Source of the DNA: JALYLC01 sp035696365
Lineage (GTDB): Bacteria; Actinomycetota; Thermoleophilia; Gaiellales; JALYLC01
Length of the DNA stretch: 64,000 bases
Assembly (NCBI GenBank): GCA_035696365.1
Contig: DASRQS010000052.1
Location: 148,159 to 212,158, forward strand
Direction of reading: 5' to 3'
Shown piece by piece: positions 50,077 to 58,390 of the stretch. The translations under genes and the position numbers were made by a program. The notes below the pieces were generated by a model. It was not told the origin of the DNA and searched no databases. It was given only the letters and a program-made list of their open reading frames with translations. Within the stretch, counting starts at the first letter, position 1, and every line of letters starts with the position of its first letter.

Positions 50077-51119
50077 TCGGCCGGCTCTGCGGGTGCGAGC
50101 CAGTGGCCGCTGCGGCGGCCGGACCCAGGCGTCGCGAACAGCAGGCCTCTGACTGCGGAGCCGCAGACGGCGGCGGCCGACAGACCGCCGATCAGGGCCG
50201 CCGCGACGGCGAGGCGCACAACGGTTCCCGGCAGTGCCGAGAGCACGAAACCGTGCTTGAAGATCGTCGCTTCCGGCGCGGCGAACGCCGCCGTGAATGC
50301 CCCGACCAACGCCATCACACAGAGCCGCATCGTACCCTCGGCGGCCGCTATCACCACGCACAGGAACAGCACGGATACCCCGGAGAAGACGACGGCGAAC
50401 GCCACCGACGCGGGCGTCGCGCTGTCGGCCAGGATGACGCCCGCCCAGGAGGCGACCAGCCCGAGGACGGCGATCGGCAGCATGAGCGACGCGACGAGCA
50501 ACTGCCGTCGTGGGGGGATGCGGCGGCCGGCGAAGCCTGCGATCGCCACGAGCAGCACCCCCGCCACCAGCCATGGCCACAGAGAGGGCCCCGTCGCATG
50601 CCACTCGCGTCCCGAGAGCGTCGTGTGACGGCCGTCGACGAACAGGGGAATCGACCACATGCCGACGGCATGCGCCTCGTGCGAGCGCGCGCGCACGACG
50701 GGAACGGGCCGCAGCCGGTTGTCATGCCAGGCGAGCACGTGTTCGTGGCGCACGAGGTGCCAGTGCACGCCCGGCAACGACACACTGTCGTCCTTGTCGA
50801 TCACGGAGGCGCTCGTTGCCGTGGGCGAGGCGAGGTTGGCCTCGACCCCCGCGCGCGAGAAGCGCAGGAACGGCTCGCCCAGGATCCCCAGGACCACGAC
50901 CGTCCGCGCTGGGAGAACGCGCAGTTCGATGCGGAGGTCGCCGTCGAGCACATGCGCGCCAACACCGGGCGCGGCGGGCTCGAACGTGCCGACACTTGCC
51001 TTGAAGTCGGTCGACAGCGACCCGGAGCGCAGGTGGGCGGAGACGGGCGCGGGAACCGTGAGGCTGAACGCGCCAACGATGATCGAGCAGAGCAGGAAAC
51101 GCAGAACGAGGGACCTCAC
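50061..51119 (-). CDS. Exported His-rich CopC-like membrane protein
   Basis: About 352 residues from the GTG at 51119 (longer in-frame starts exist up to 51296 but would bury the signal peptide). Cleavage after 'APVSA' would leave an N-terminal His ('HLRSGSLSTDF'), as in CopC. The exported domain is rich in His ('PGVHWHLVRHEHVLAWHDNR' spans 20 residues). It is followed by five or six helices. Similar proteins sit near CopC/CopD genes in other actinobacteria, so copper binding is inferred. It is divergent from the small gene at 51242. Confidence 0.72.
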   Translation of the reverse strand: MRSLVLRFLLCSIIVGAFSLTVPAPVSAHLRSGSLSTDFKASVGTFEPAAPGVGAHVLDGDLRIELRVLPARTVVVLGILGEPFLRFSRAGVEANLASPTATSASVIDKDDSVSLPGVHWHLVRHEHVLAWHDNRLRPVPVVRARSHEAHAVGMWSIPLFVDGRHTTLSGREWHATGPSLWPWLVAGVLLVAIAGFAGRRIPPRRQLLVASLMLPIAVLGLVASWAGVILADSATPASVAFAVVFSGVSVLFLCVVIAAAEGTMRLCVMALVGAFTAAFAAPEATIFKHGFVLSALPGTVVRLAVAAALIGGLSAAAVCGSAVRGLLFATPGSGRRSGHWLAPAEPADHDTA

Positions 51120-51241
51120 CGGCCGGCGGCGATCGGGAGCGACGGTTCGCACGATAGTCGCGTCACGGAGCGTTTCGGCGGTCCATGACACGCGCGAGAA
51201 AATCTGCATTAGGTTGAGATGACCATCGGAAAGGAAGCGCG

Positions 51242-51559
51242 ATGCGAAGATATGGGCCGCCATATCCCACGCATGACTGGAACGCTGCGTTGACAATGGG
51301 GGAGCTCTGCGTCAACGATGATCCGCGCGGCATGCTCGCCTGGGCCGTCCTGAACTACGACCCGCATGGCAATGGCGTCCGCGATATCGACGACCAGGTC
51401 GCAGGACTGTTCGTCGAGATCTACGCGCGCCTGAGCGACCTCGAGGACGACAAGGCCGTGGATCGCGACGAGACACAGCGCCTCCTCCGCGACACCGATC
51501 GTCTACACGAGATCGTGCACACGGCGACCTCGCTGCGCATCGCGAAGCGTTCGGCGTAG
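51242..51559 (+). CDS. Small acidic protein, unknown
   Basis: A 105-residue protein with GGAAAGGAAG upstream of the ATG at 51242. It has no signal peptide or helix. 'VNDDPRGMLAWAVLNYDPHG' and 'GLFVEIYARLSDLEDDKAVD' suggest a soluble helical protein. No known family is recognised. A terminator-like hairpin follows. Confidence 0.6.
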   Translation: MRRYGPPYPTHDWNAALTMGELCVNDDPRGMLAWAVLNYDPHGNGVRDIDDQVAGLFVEIYARLSDLEDDKAVDRDETQRLLRDTDRLHEIVHTATSLRIAKRSA

Positions 51560-51600
51560 ACGTTCGATGACATCGTTGTCATCGAATCGTCATCGCGACA

Positions 51601-51635
51601 GCGCAACGTTCGGGGTCTGACCCTTGGCGTTGCGC
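51601..51635. terminator. GGGGTCTGACCC-core hairpin between convergent genes
   Basis: GCGCAACG and CGTTGCGC are perfect arms around a 19-base loop that includes GGGGTCTGACCC. It lies between genes ending at 51559 (+) and 51647 (-). Confidence 0.7.
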
Positions 51636-51646
51636 GGTGCGCTGAC

Positions 51647-52645
51647 CTAGATCGTGAGCGTGCGAGGCTGGGCCGGCGCGGGCTCGCCGACCATGCGCGC
51701 CGCTTCGGCGCTCGCGGCATGCCGCTTGGGCCGGCGGACGCGCAGCTCGCCGGCGATGAAGTAGGACGCAAGCACGAAGCCGCCGGCTGCGGCCTGCGCC
51801 ACGAGGCCCTCGAGGTTCGGGAAGGTCGCGAACCAGACGCCGAGCCAGCCGGGGAGCGCGATGCCGACGGGGGTCGTGCCGATCCATCCGGCCTGCTGCA
51901 TCTCCTGCACCTGCTCGCCGACCATGACGACGAGCACCACGCCGAGCATCACGCCCGTCACGACGAGCATGCGCTTGTACGGCAGGCGTCGATGATTGAG
52001 GAACGTGATGCCGGCGACGATCGCCACGAGCGCGCTCGCGAGCGCGATGCCGGGCAGGATCACGCGCTCGCCGTAGGCAATGCGCATGTTCTGCAGGAAG
52101 AGCACGATCTCGAACCCCTCGCGGTAGACGCTCGCGAAGCCGAGCGCGATGAGCCCACCGTAGACGGCACGCGGGGTGGCCGATGCCAGGAGGCGCTTCT
52201 TCGCCTGGTTGTGGTGACTGATCCAGCCCGTCCAGTAGATGCGGTGGAAGAACCAGTTCGTGATCACGAGCAGCACGACGATCGCGACGAGCCCCGTGGC
52301 CGCCTGGACGTCGAGCGCCCTGGCCGAGACATGCCCGATCAGCCAGACGGCGGCGAACCAGGTCAGCACCGTCGCGGCGAGCGCCGCGGCGACGCCGATG
52401 GTGATGGGTCGCCGCAGGCGCTGGTTCGCGCCGCGGAATCCGGCGGTGATCGCGGCGAGGACGAGCACGGACTCGAGGCCCTCGCGGAACACCAAGAGGC
52501 CGCTGTTGAAGGCCGCGGCCCGGGCAGACAGCCGTCCGCCCGTGGGATCAGCGACGCCGCCCTGGAGCGCCTGCAGGATCAGCACGCCCGCCAGCCCCGC
52601 GCAGAGCGAGAGCAGAACCCAGCGATGTCGTCGAGTGAACGTCAT
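51647..52645 (-). CDS. FTR1-family high-affinity iron permease
   Basis: A 332-residue membrane protein with seven or so helices. The two family motifs are present as 'FREGLES' (first half) and 'YREGFEI' (second half); the glutamates carry Fe(III) in FTR1/EfeU proteins. In yeast and some bacteria FTR1 works with a ferroxidase multicopper oxidase, and the oxidase genes lie about 8-12 kb away. Tandem TTAGG-N4-CCTAA palindromes lie 28-66 bases upstream, consistent with iron-responsive control. Confidence 0.92.
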   Translation of the reverse strand: MTFTRRHRWVLLSLCAGLAGVLILQALQGGVADPTGGRLSARAAAFNSGLLVFREGLESVLVLAAITAGFRGANQRLRRPITIGVAAALAATVLTWFAAVWLIGHVSARALDVQAATGLVAIVVLLVITNWFFHRIYWTGWISHHNQAKKRLLASATPRAVYGGLIALGFASVYREGFEIVLFLQNMRIAYGERVILPGIALASALVAIVAGITFLNHRRLPYKRMLVVTGVMLGVVLVVMVGEQVQEMQQAGWIGTTPVGIALPGWLGVWFATFPNLEGLVAQAAAGGFVLASYFIAGELRVRRPKRHAASAEAARMVGEPAPAQPRTLTI

Positions 52646-52672
52646 GTTCTCGTGTCCCGCAGTGCGTTCCCA

Positions 52673-52711
52673 TTAGGAAGACCTAAGGGCACGATACATA
52701 GGACACCCTAA
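52673..52711. promoter_or_regulatory. Tandem TTAGG-N4-CCTAA operators upstream of FTR1
   Basis: TTAGG-AAGA-CCTAA (52673-52686) and ATAGG-ACAC-CCTAA (52698-52711) have centres 25 bases apart. The half sites equal those of DtxR/IdeR boxes but the spacer is four bases instead of nine, so the factor may be a different metalloregulator. Confidence 0.6.
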
Positions 52712-52794
52712 GCCGTCAATCAGCCGATCGGAGGAACCGGCCCGGGCGACATCCGGCTTGACGCATCGCATATCGATGCCTAGCATTACGAGGT

Positions 52795-53121
52795 ATGAGG
52801 GCGGAACTGCTGAAGGGACACACCGAGCTGCTGCTCCTGCAGACGCTCGACGCCGGCCCCGCGCACGGCTATCTCGTCATCGATCGCCTGCGCGAGCTCA
52901 GCCAGGGGGCGCTCGATCTTCCGGAGGGGACCGTGTACCCCGTCCTGCACCGTCTGGAGCGCGCCGGCGCCATCCGCAGCCAGTGGGACGCGAGCGGGCC
53001 GCGGCGCCGGCGCATCTACGAGCTCACGCCACGGGGACACTCCGTCCTGCGCGCCAAGCGCACCGAGTGGACGGGCTTCGTCCAGGCCATCACCTCCGTC
53101 GTCGGGACCGGCCATGCCTGA
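52795..53121 (+). CDS. PadR-family transcriptional regulator
   Basis: A 108-residue PadR winged helix: 'LLLLQTLDAGPAHGYLVIDR', 'LPEGTVYPVLHRLERAGAI' and the wing 'GPRRRRIYELTPRGHSVL' are diagnostic. It is divergent from FTR1 across ~149 bases. It overlaps the next gene by eight bases, the usual PadR-HAAS pairing. Confidence 0.93.
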   Translation: MRAELLKGHTELLLLQTLDAGPAHGYLVIDRLRELSQGALDLPEGTVYPVLHRLERAGAIRSQWDASGPRRRRIYELTPRGHSVLRAKRTEWTGFVQAITSVVGTGHA

Positions 53122-53806
53122 TCCCATTCAGGAGTACCTGTCGGCGCTGGAGCGGAGGCTCGACGTCCACCCCCGGCGCCGTGCCCGGGTTCTCGCGGAG
53201 CTCGACAGCCACCTGCGCGAATCCGCCGAGCGCCACGGAGTCGCGCAGGCGATCACGCGGATGGGCTCGCCCGCCGCGGTGGCGGCGTCCTTCAGTCCCG
53301 GCCCGATCGACCGTCTCTGGCAGCAGCGGGATCGCCTGGCGGCACTGTCGATCCTGCTCGCGATGGTCGCGTCCCTGCCCGTCGCAACCGACCTCTGGAA
53401 CACCAACGGCCACGGTGGACGAGCGTTCTGGACGTATGCGATCTTCCTCGCACCGACCGCGCTCGTCGCCATCGCCTCGACGGTCCTCGTGCTGCTGCGA
53501 CGCCCGGCAGGCGCACGGCTGATCGTGCCCCTCGCCGTGCTCGTCACGGTCACTGCGCTCTGGACCGTGCTCGACCTGCCGCCGGTGGCGGGAGCGTTCA
53601 GCGGGTATCGCACGGCCGTCGCGCACGGCTACGAGACGGCGGGATGCGGCAGGGCGTTCGCTGCGTGCGCCGACGACCGAGCCGGGGAGCTTCGCCTGAA
53701 CTACACGGCCGGGGCCGTCGTGCTGATGGCCGTCTACGCCTGGGCCGTGACGGGCTGGACGCCATGGCGCAGGCGGCGACGCGAGCAGCGCCGCCAGCTC
53801 GCCTGA
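53114..53806 (+). CDS. HAAS-domain membrane protein paired with PadR
   Basis: A 230-residue protein. An N-terminal HAAS (DUF1700-like) region ('YLSALERRLDVHPRRRARVL', 'LDSHLRESAERHG') is followed by four membrane helices. PadR/HAAS pairs often act as a regulator and its membrane modulator. No third partner gene, such as a transporter, follows directly. Confidence 0.8.
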   Translation: MPDPIQEYLSALERRLDVHPRRRARVLAELDSHLRESAERHGVAQAITRMGSPAAVAASFSPGPIDRLWQQRDRLAALSILLAMVASLPVATDLWNTNGHGGRAFWTYAIFLAPTALVAIASTVLVLLRRPAGARLIVPLAVLVTVTALWTVLDLPPVAGAFSGYRTAVAHGYETAGCGRAFAACADDRAGELRLNYTAGAVVLMAVYAWAVTGWTPWRRRRREQRRQLA

Positions 53807-53817
53807 CGAACGGCAGA

Positions 53818-53833
53818 TGACGGCCGCATGACA
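53818..53833. promoter_or_regulatory. TGAC direct repeat upstream of orphan kinase
   Basis: TGACG at 53818 and TGACA at 53829 are spaced 11 bases, as in the array at 33063-33105. This suggests control by the same OmpR-type regulator. Confidence 0.4.
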
Positions 53834-53921
53834 GGCTCGTCACGATCGTTCCCCCCGGGCCTTTGCATGCGTACGTTGGCGCTGCGCGGCATCGCGCACG
53901 ACCGTTCGCAGGGAGGCAATT

Positions 53922-55016
53922 GTGTTGGGCAAGGTCATTCCAGTCGTTCGTTCCTCCGCCCGGGAGACGGCCTACGAGGCCCCGCGCCCGCGGCTGAGCC
54001 TGTCGCACTTCCTGCCGGAGCTCGGCCTCGCGGTGTTCTGCCTGCTCAACCTCTTGTGGGTTGCGCTCTGGCACGGCGTGGAGGCGTTCCCGGTGCACTT
54101 CATCTTCATCAGCGTGAGCATCGTCTTCGGCCTGCGCATGTGGTCGGTGCGCAGCAGCGTACTGGCGCTGCTCGCGGTCTCACTCCCCACCTTCCTGCTC
54201 ATCGTGCGCGCCATCGGTGACGGCAGGGAGACGCGCACCGAGCTTGCCGAGGTTCCGCTGATGGCGGTGCTCTTCCTCGTCATGGTCTGGCACGTGCGCA
54301 AGCGGCAGGTCGCGGCCGACCACGAGCGCGCGCTGTTCGCCAACGCCTCGCACGAGCTGATGACGCCGCTCACGATCGCCTGGGGCGAGCTCGAGTTGCT
54401 CGGGCGCGACGGCTCCACACCGACGATCGAGGAATTCCAGGAGACCCGGCGGGCCGTGCTCGAGGAGCTGCATCGCGGCCAGGTGCTGGCTGCCGGCCTG
54501 CTCACGCTCTCGCGACTCGACACGACCTTCAGCGCGCAGCAGAGCATGACGCCGACCGACTACCTCCTGGATGCCGCGGTGCGGCGCTGGAGCCGGGTCA
54601 CGCAGCACCCCCTCGCGATCGCCGAGCGGGCGGGCGGCGAGCTCTCGTGCGTCCGCCCGGACATCGGGTTGCTGCTCGACAACCTCATCGAGAACGCCCT
54701 GCGTCACACGCCGGAGGGCTCGACCGTGACCCTCGCGGCGCGTGCTCGCGGCCGGCGCCTCGTGCTCGAGGTGAGCGACCAGGGAGACGGCATCGCGGAC
54801 GACGCGCTGCCCTATATCTTCGACCGCTTCTATCGCGCGCGGACAGCAGAAGGCACGCGCGGAAGCGGCCTCGGCCTCGCGATCGTCAAGGCCATCGCAG
54901 AGACGCACGGCGGCACCGTCGACGTCGAGAGCGAGCTCGGGGTGGGCACGACCTTCCGCGTCGAGCTGCCCGGCTTCCAGCCCGAGCCCGCCTGGGCCAC
55001 CGTCGGAGAGGTCTAG
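53922..55016 (+). CDS. Orphan sensor histidine kinase, paralog of the 31293 kinase
   Basis: A 364-residue kinase with a GTG start six bases after GGGAGG. It has the same order as the gene at 31293: four helices with short loops ('FLPELGLAVFCLLNLLWVAL', 'WHGVEAFPVHFIFISVSIV'), HisKA with H144 ('NASHELMTPLTIAWGEL') and HATPase_c ('GSGLGLAIVKAIAETHGG'). It has no adjacent response regulator and may signal through the OmpR-type regulator at 32324. The two kinases bracket the oxidase/iron region. Its stop shares CTAG with the convergent next gene. Confidence 0.9.
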   Translation: MLGKVIPVVRSSARETAYEAPRPRLSLSHFLPELGLAVFCLLNLLWVALWHGVEAFPVHFIFISVSIVFGLRMWSVRSSVLALLAVSLPTFLLIVRAIGDGRETRTELAEVPLMAVLFLVMVWHVRKRQVAADHERALFANASHELMTPLTIAWGELELLGRDGSTPTIEEFQETRRAVLEELHRGQVLAAGLLTLSRLDTTFSAQQSMTPTDYLLDAAVRRWSRVTQHPLAIAERAGGELSCVRPDIGLLLDNLIENALRHTPEGSTVTLAARARGRRLVLEVSDQGDGIADDALPYIFDRFYRARTAEGTRGSGLGLAIVKAIAETHGGTVDVESELGVGTTFRVELPGFQPEPAWATVGEV

Positions 55017-55895
55017 GACGTGTAGACCCGGAGCCTGACGGTCAGCCCGGTCGGTTCGGAGCGCAACTCGAGGCGCGAAGTCAGCTGGCGGGCGATCCAG
55101 AGCCCCGCCCCTTCGGTCGCCGCGGGCTTCGGAGGTACGTAGCCCGCGAGGGGATCGCCGAGACCGCTTCCGCCATCGGTCACCTCGCACACCCACTGGT
55201 CGGCCACGATCCCCACCCGGAGCGCCCGGACACGGTTGCCAAAGCGCTGGGCGTTCAAGAGCACCTCGCGAGCGGCGACCAGCATGTCCCGTGCCCGGCC
55301 GCTCGCAACCGAGTCGGCAGCGAGCTCCTCTGCGAGTCGCTCCTGCATCTGCTGCGGGTCGCCGATCGAAAGCGCGCGCAGGCCCGGCAGCGCTTCGAAC
55401 ACGGGCTCGAGCGCGCGGACGAGCGCCTCGGGCTCCTCGTAGACCGGGCTGATCTGCCAGACGTTGTCATGCACGACACGGTGGGCCTGCCAGGCCTGGC
55501 GCATGAGCGCGACCGGACGGCGGGCGAAGGCGCGATTCATGATCGCCTCGTAGGTGATCCATCCATCCCGCTCCGCCTGCGTGCGACAGATTGGGAGCTC
55601 GCTGTAGACGCGCGTTCCGGCGTCGAGATCCGCCACGGAATCGCGCGCCATCGCGTCGAGGCCGGCCAGCGCGGCCATCGGCCGTTTATAGACCGCACTG
55701 GGGTCGGAGAACGAGACGAACTCGGCCACGCGACCAAGAACGGCCGCGCAGCGCGTCCTGCTTCGCGGCGTCGACGACCGCCACGACGACCTCATCCGCC
55801 TCCAGGCCCGCCAAGAGACAGCGCTCGATCTGCCCCGCGAACGCAGTGTCCGAGTCGTACACGAACAGGTCGTGGCGGATCTCGGTCGTGCTCAT
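55013..55895 (-). pseudogene. Frameshifted MEDS/HATPase anti-sigma kinase
   Basis: The MEDS part starts at an ATG at 55895 ('MSTTEIRHDLFVYDSDTAFA') and runs to about 55745. The remainder ('AVLGRVAEFVSFSDPSAVYK' onward, through a HATPase domain with 'GAGLWIARQLTSRL') continues in another frame to the TAG at 55013. A single extra base near 55742-55752 would explain it. The intact relative at 242-1222 has both parts in one frame. Either a real inactivation or a sequencing error is possible; the downstream frame remains open for 260 codons. Confidence 0.7.
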
Positions 55896-55991
55896 CCAAC
55901 CCTCGAAGCTCGGTGGCACCACGGCACAGGCAGTGCGGCGAGGCAGCCCACGCCAGCTTAGACGTTCTCCATCGCTCACCTCCCGGCGAAC

Positions 55992-56033
55992 GGGTCGGGG
56001 TCTGAACCGCCCTGCGCCGGTCGACCCCGACCC
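55992..56033. terminator. Hairpin with 11-bp perfect arms
   Basis: GGGTCGGGGTC (55992-56002) and GACCCCGACCC (56023-56033) are exact complements with a 20-base loop. It lies past the 3' end of the minus-strand gene ending at 56070 and carries a diverged GGGGTCTGA core. Confidence 0.65.
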
Positions 56034-56069
56034 ATGCTCGCTCGCGACCGCCGCGGCGCCGGCCCGCGC

Positions 56070-56423
56070 CTACCGCGTTTGCGGCGCCGCTGTGTTCGTC
56101 CCGGTCTTCGCGTACTTGCCGAGCCCGTACAGGCGATTGAGCGCGTCGCTGCGCAGCAGTAGGCCCTGCGCCCATGCGAGCCGCCGGGCCAGGCCGGCAG
56201 GGCGCAGCGCGTCCTGACCGAGTCCGTACCGGCCGTTCAGGGCCTCGCTCCGCAGCAGCAGCCCCGTGCGCCAGTCGGGCATCGGCGCGACAGCCGCCAC
56301 CTTCGTGGCGCCGTGGGGCGTCGCGAGCCGGTGGGACGACCGCGCTGCCGCCCCGGACACCCCGAGCGCGACGGCCAGCATCGCCGAAACCATGCACGTG
56401 CAGATGATCCTCTTGCCCGACAT
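56070..56423 (-). CDS. Small secreted protein with two 'LLLRSxALNxxYGLG' repeats
   Basis: A 117-residue protein. GGGAGG lies upstream of the ATG at 56423. A signal peptide ('MVSAMLAVALGVSGAAA') is followed by two ~30-residue repeats, 'LLLRSEALNGRYGLG' and 'LLLRSDALNRLYGLG'. This motif recurs in actinobacterial secreted proteins of unknown role. It is divergent from the SARP regulator. Confidence 0.7.
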   Translation of the reverse strand: MSGKRIICTCMVSAMLAVALGVSGAAARSSHRLATPHGATKVAAVAPMPDWRTGLLLRSEALNGRYGLGQDALRPAGLARRLAWAQGLLLRSDALNRLYGLGKYAKTGTNTAAPQTR

Positions 56424-56577
56424 CTCCGACCTCCCTGGGTCTCGACGGCCACCGTGCGGCGACCGGCCTGGACCCGAGACTCGGGCTTGCCGGTCAGGCA
56501 GCGGTAAGGCGCGGTAGCGCGCCGGTAACGACCGGTCGAGGCCGTGGGATACGCTCGCCGGCGAAGGCCTCAATCTG

Positions 56578-58383
56578 GTGGACGTCAACATCCTCGGCCC
56601 GATCGAAATCCGCGACCCGGATGGCCGCGCGATCGCGCTGCCGTCGGGGCGCGAGCGCTCGCTGCTCGCGCTCTTGCTGATCCACCGGGACGAGGTGGTC
56701 TCGACCGACCGGATCGTCGACGCCCTCTGGGGCGCGCACCCACCCGAGACCGCCATGAAGGCCGTGCAGGGCTACGTGTCGCACCTGCGCCGGGTGCTCG
56801 AGTTCTCGGGCGAGCCAGGCGCCGCCCACAGCGGTCTGGTCACCCAGCCCCCCGGCTACGCGCTGCGCACGGATGGCATCCGGTTCGACGCCGGCCGTTT
56901 CGAGCGCCTCGCGGCCGACGGGCGCCGCGCACTCGAGGACGACGCGCCCGCGGAGGCGGCCGACCTGCTCGACGAGGCGCTCGCGCTCTGGCGAGGCCCG
57001 GCGCTGGCCGAGTTCGCGTTCGACGACTTCGCGCGCAACGAGAGCGACCGCCTGGAGCAGTTGCGCCTCTCGGCCCTGGAGGACAGGAACGAGTCGCTCC
57101 TTCGACTCGGGCGCCACGGCGAGCTCGCCGGCCAGCTGGAGTCGCTCGTGGCGGCGCATCCCTTGCGCGAGCGGCTCAGGGGGCAGTGGATGCTCGCGCT
57201 CTACCGCGGCGGAAGGCAGGCCGAGGCCCTGCAGGCCTATCGCGACGGGCGCCGGCTGCTGGCCGGGGAACTGGGACTCGAGCCCGGTCCAGAGCTTCAG
57301 CGCCTCGAGCGCGCGATCCTCGCGCAGGAACCTGCCCTCGATGCCGCGGCGCCCCCGCAAGCCGGGGCACAGGAGGCCGAGACGCCGCCTCCGCGCTCCC
57401 GGCGGCGGCGCGTCGCGCCTGGCATCCTGCTGGTGCTCGTCGGCAGTGGGGTACTCGCAGCCGTGCTCGTGCTCGCCGGAGGCGGCCCGCCCGCGTCCGT
57501 ACGGGTCGTGGCGCCGGCCGTCGTGGCCGTCGACGCGAAGACGAACCGCGTCGTGGCTTCGATCCCCGTCGGGCCCGCCCCGGTGGCGATCGCGTCGGGC
57601 GAGGGCGCAATCTGGGTGGGCGACGCCCGCGACGGAACGGTGCGGAAGGTCGATCCGCGCACGCGCCGCGTCGCTCAGCCGATTGGCATCGGGGCTCCCG
57701 CGATCGATCTCGCGACGGGCCTCGGGAATGTCTGGGTGGCCACCGGGGGGTTCGGCGCGATCGTGCGGATCGACCCCGAGCTGGGAGCCATGACCGGGAC
57801 ATTCGACCTGGGCGCGCCTGGCGACGTCGTCGTGCCGACGGCAACGGCCGTGGGAGTCGGTGACGGCCGGCTCTGGGCGGGGGCCTTCGATGGAATGGTC
57901 CGGCTCGATCCGAGCTCCGGCGACATCCTGCACAAGGTCGATCTCGGCGGCTCGCCGGCGCTCAAGATCTCGGCCCGGAACGGCGCAGTCTGGGCAACCC
58001 TCCTGACACGGCGCGCGGCGCGGGTCGCGGCCGGCTCCGGCCAGGAGACCACCAGTTTCCACACGGGTACGGCATTGCTGCCGATGGCGCTGAGCTCGTC
58101 GGCCCTGTGGCTCGCCGGAGCCCAACTCGGCGAGCTCTGGCGACTGGATCCCATCAGCGGGTCGCCAGATCTCACGTTGCGCGCCGGACACGGTTCCAGC
58201 GGCGTGGCGGTCGGCGCAGGTGCGGTGTGGGTCACGTCGTGGAAGGATCGCGCGCTCTACCGCATCGATCCGGAGAGCGGCGACCTCCTCGCGACGATTC
58301 GCATCTCGGGCGAGCCGGAGGACGTGGTCGTGCGGAACGGCCTCGTCTGGATTGCCGTGCAGGACACGCCGGCCGCCCGTTAG
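56578..58383 (+). CDS. Membrane-bound SARP/BTAD regulator with external beta-propeller
   Basis: A 601-residue protein (GTG start). Residues ~1-95 are an OmpR-like winged helix of the SARP type ('MDVNILGPIEIRDPDGRAIA'), ~98-245 a BTAD domain ('RLRGQWMLALYRGGRQAEAL'), ~281-303 a membrane helix ('GILLVLVGSGVLAAVLVLAG') and ~315-600 a YncE/Vgb-like beta-propeller ('GEGAIWVGDARDGTVRKVDP', repeated 'VWV...V.RIDP' blades). This gives a one-component membrane regulator like CadC, with the propeller outside as sensor. It is convergent with a BMP-type binding protein gene eight bases away. Confidence 0.87.
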   Translation: MDVNILGPIEIRDPDGRAIALPSGRERSLLALLLIHRDEVVSTDRIVDALWGAHPPETAMKAVQGYVSHLRRVLEFSGEPGAAHSGLVTQPPGYALRTDGIRFDAGRFERLAADGRRALEDDAPAEAADLLDEALALWRGPALAEFAFDDFARNESDRLEQLRLSALEDRNESLLRLGRHGELAGQLESLVAAHPLRERLRGQWMLALYRGGRQAEALQAYRDGRRLLAGELGLEPGPELQRLERAILAQEPALDAAAPPQAGAQEAETPPPRSRRRRVAPGILLVLVGSGVLAAVLVLAGGGPPASVRVVAPAVVAVDAKTNRVVASIPVGPAPVAIASGEGAIWVGDARDGTVRKVDPRTRRVAQPIGIGAPAIDLATGLGNVWVATGGFGAIVRIDPELGAMTGTFDLGAPGDVVVPTATAVGVGDGRLWAGAFDGMVRLDPSSGDILHKVDLGGSPALKISARNGAVWATLLTRRAARVAAGSGQETTSFHTGTALLPMALSSSALWLAGAQLGELWRLDPISGSPDLTLRAGHGSSGVAVGAGAVWVTSWKDRALYRIDPESGDLLATIRISGEPEDVVVRNGLVWIAVQDTPAAR

Positions 58384-58390
58384 GGAATGC

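Noticed and set aside
51119..51296. N-terminal extension of the His-rich exported protein up to 51296
   Set aside because: It would place a signal peptide ~60 residues inside the protein and overlap the divergent gene at 51242.
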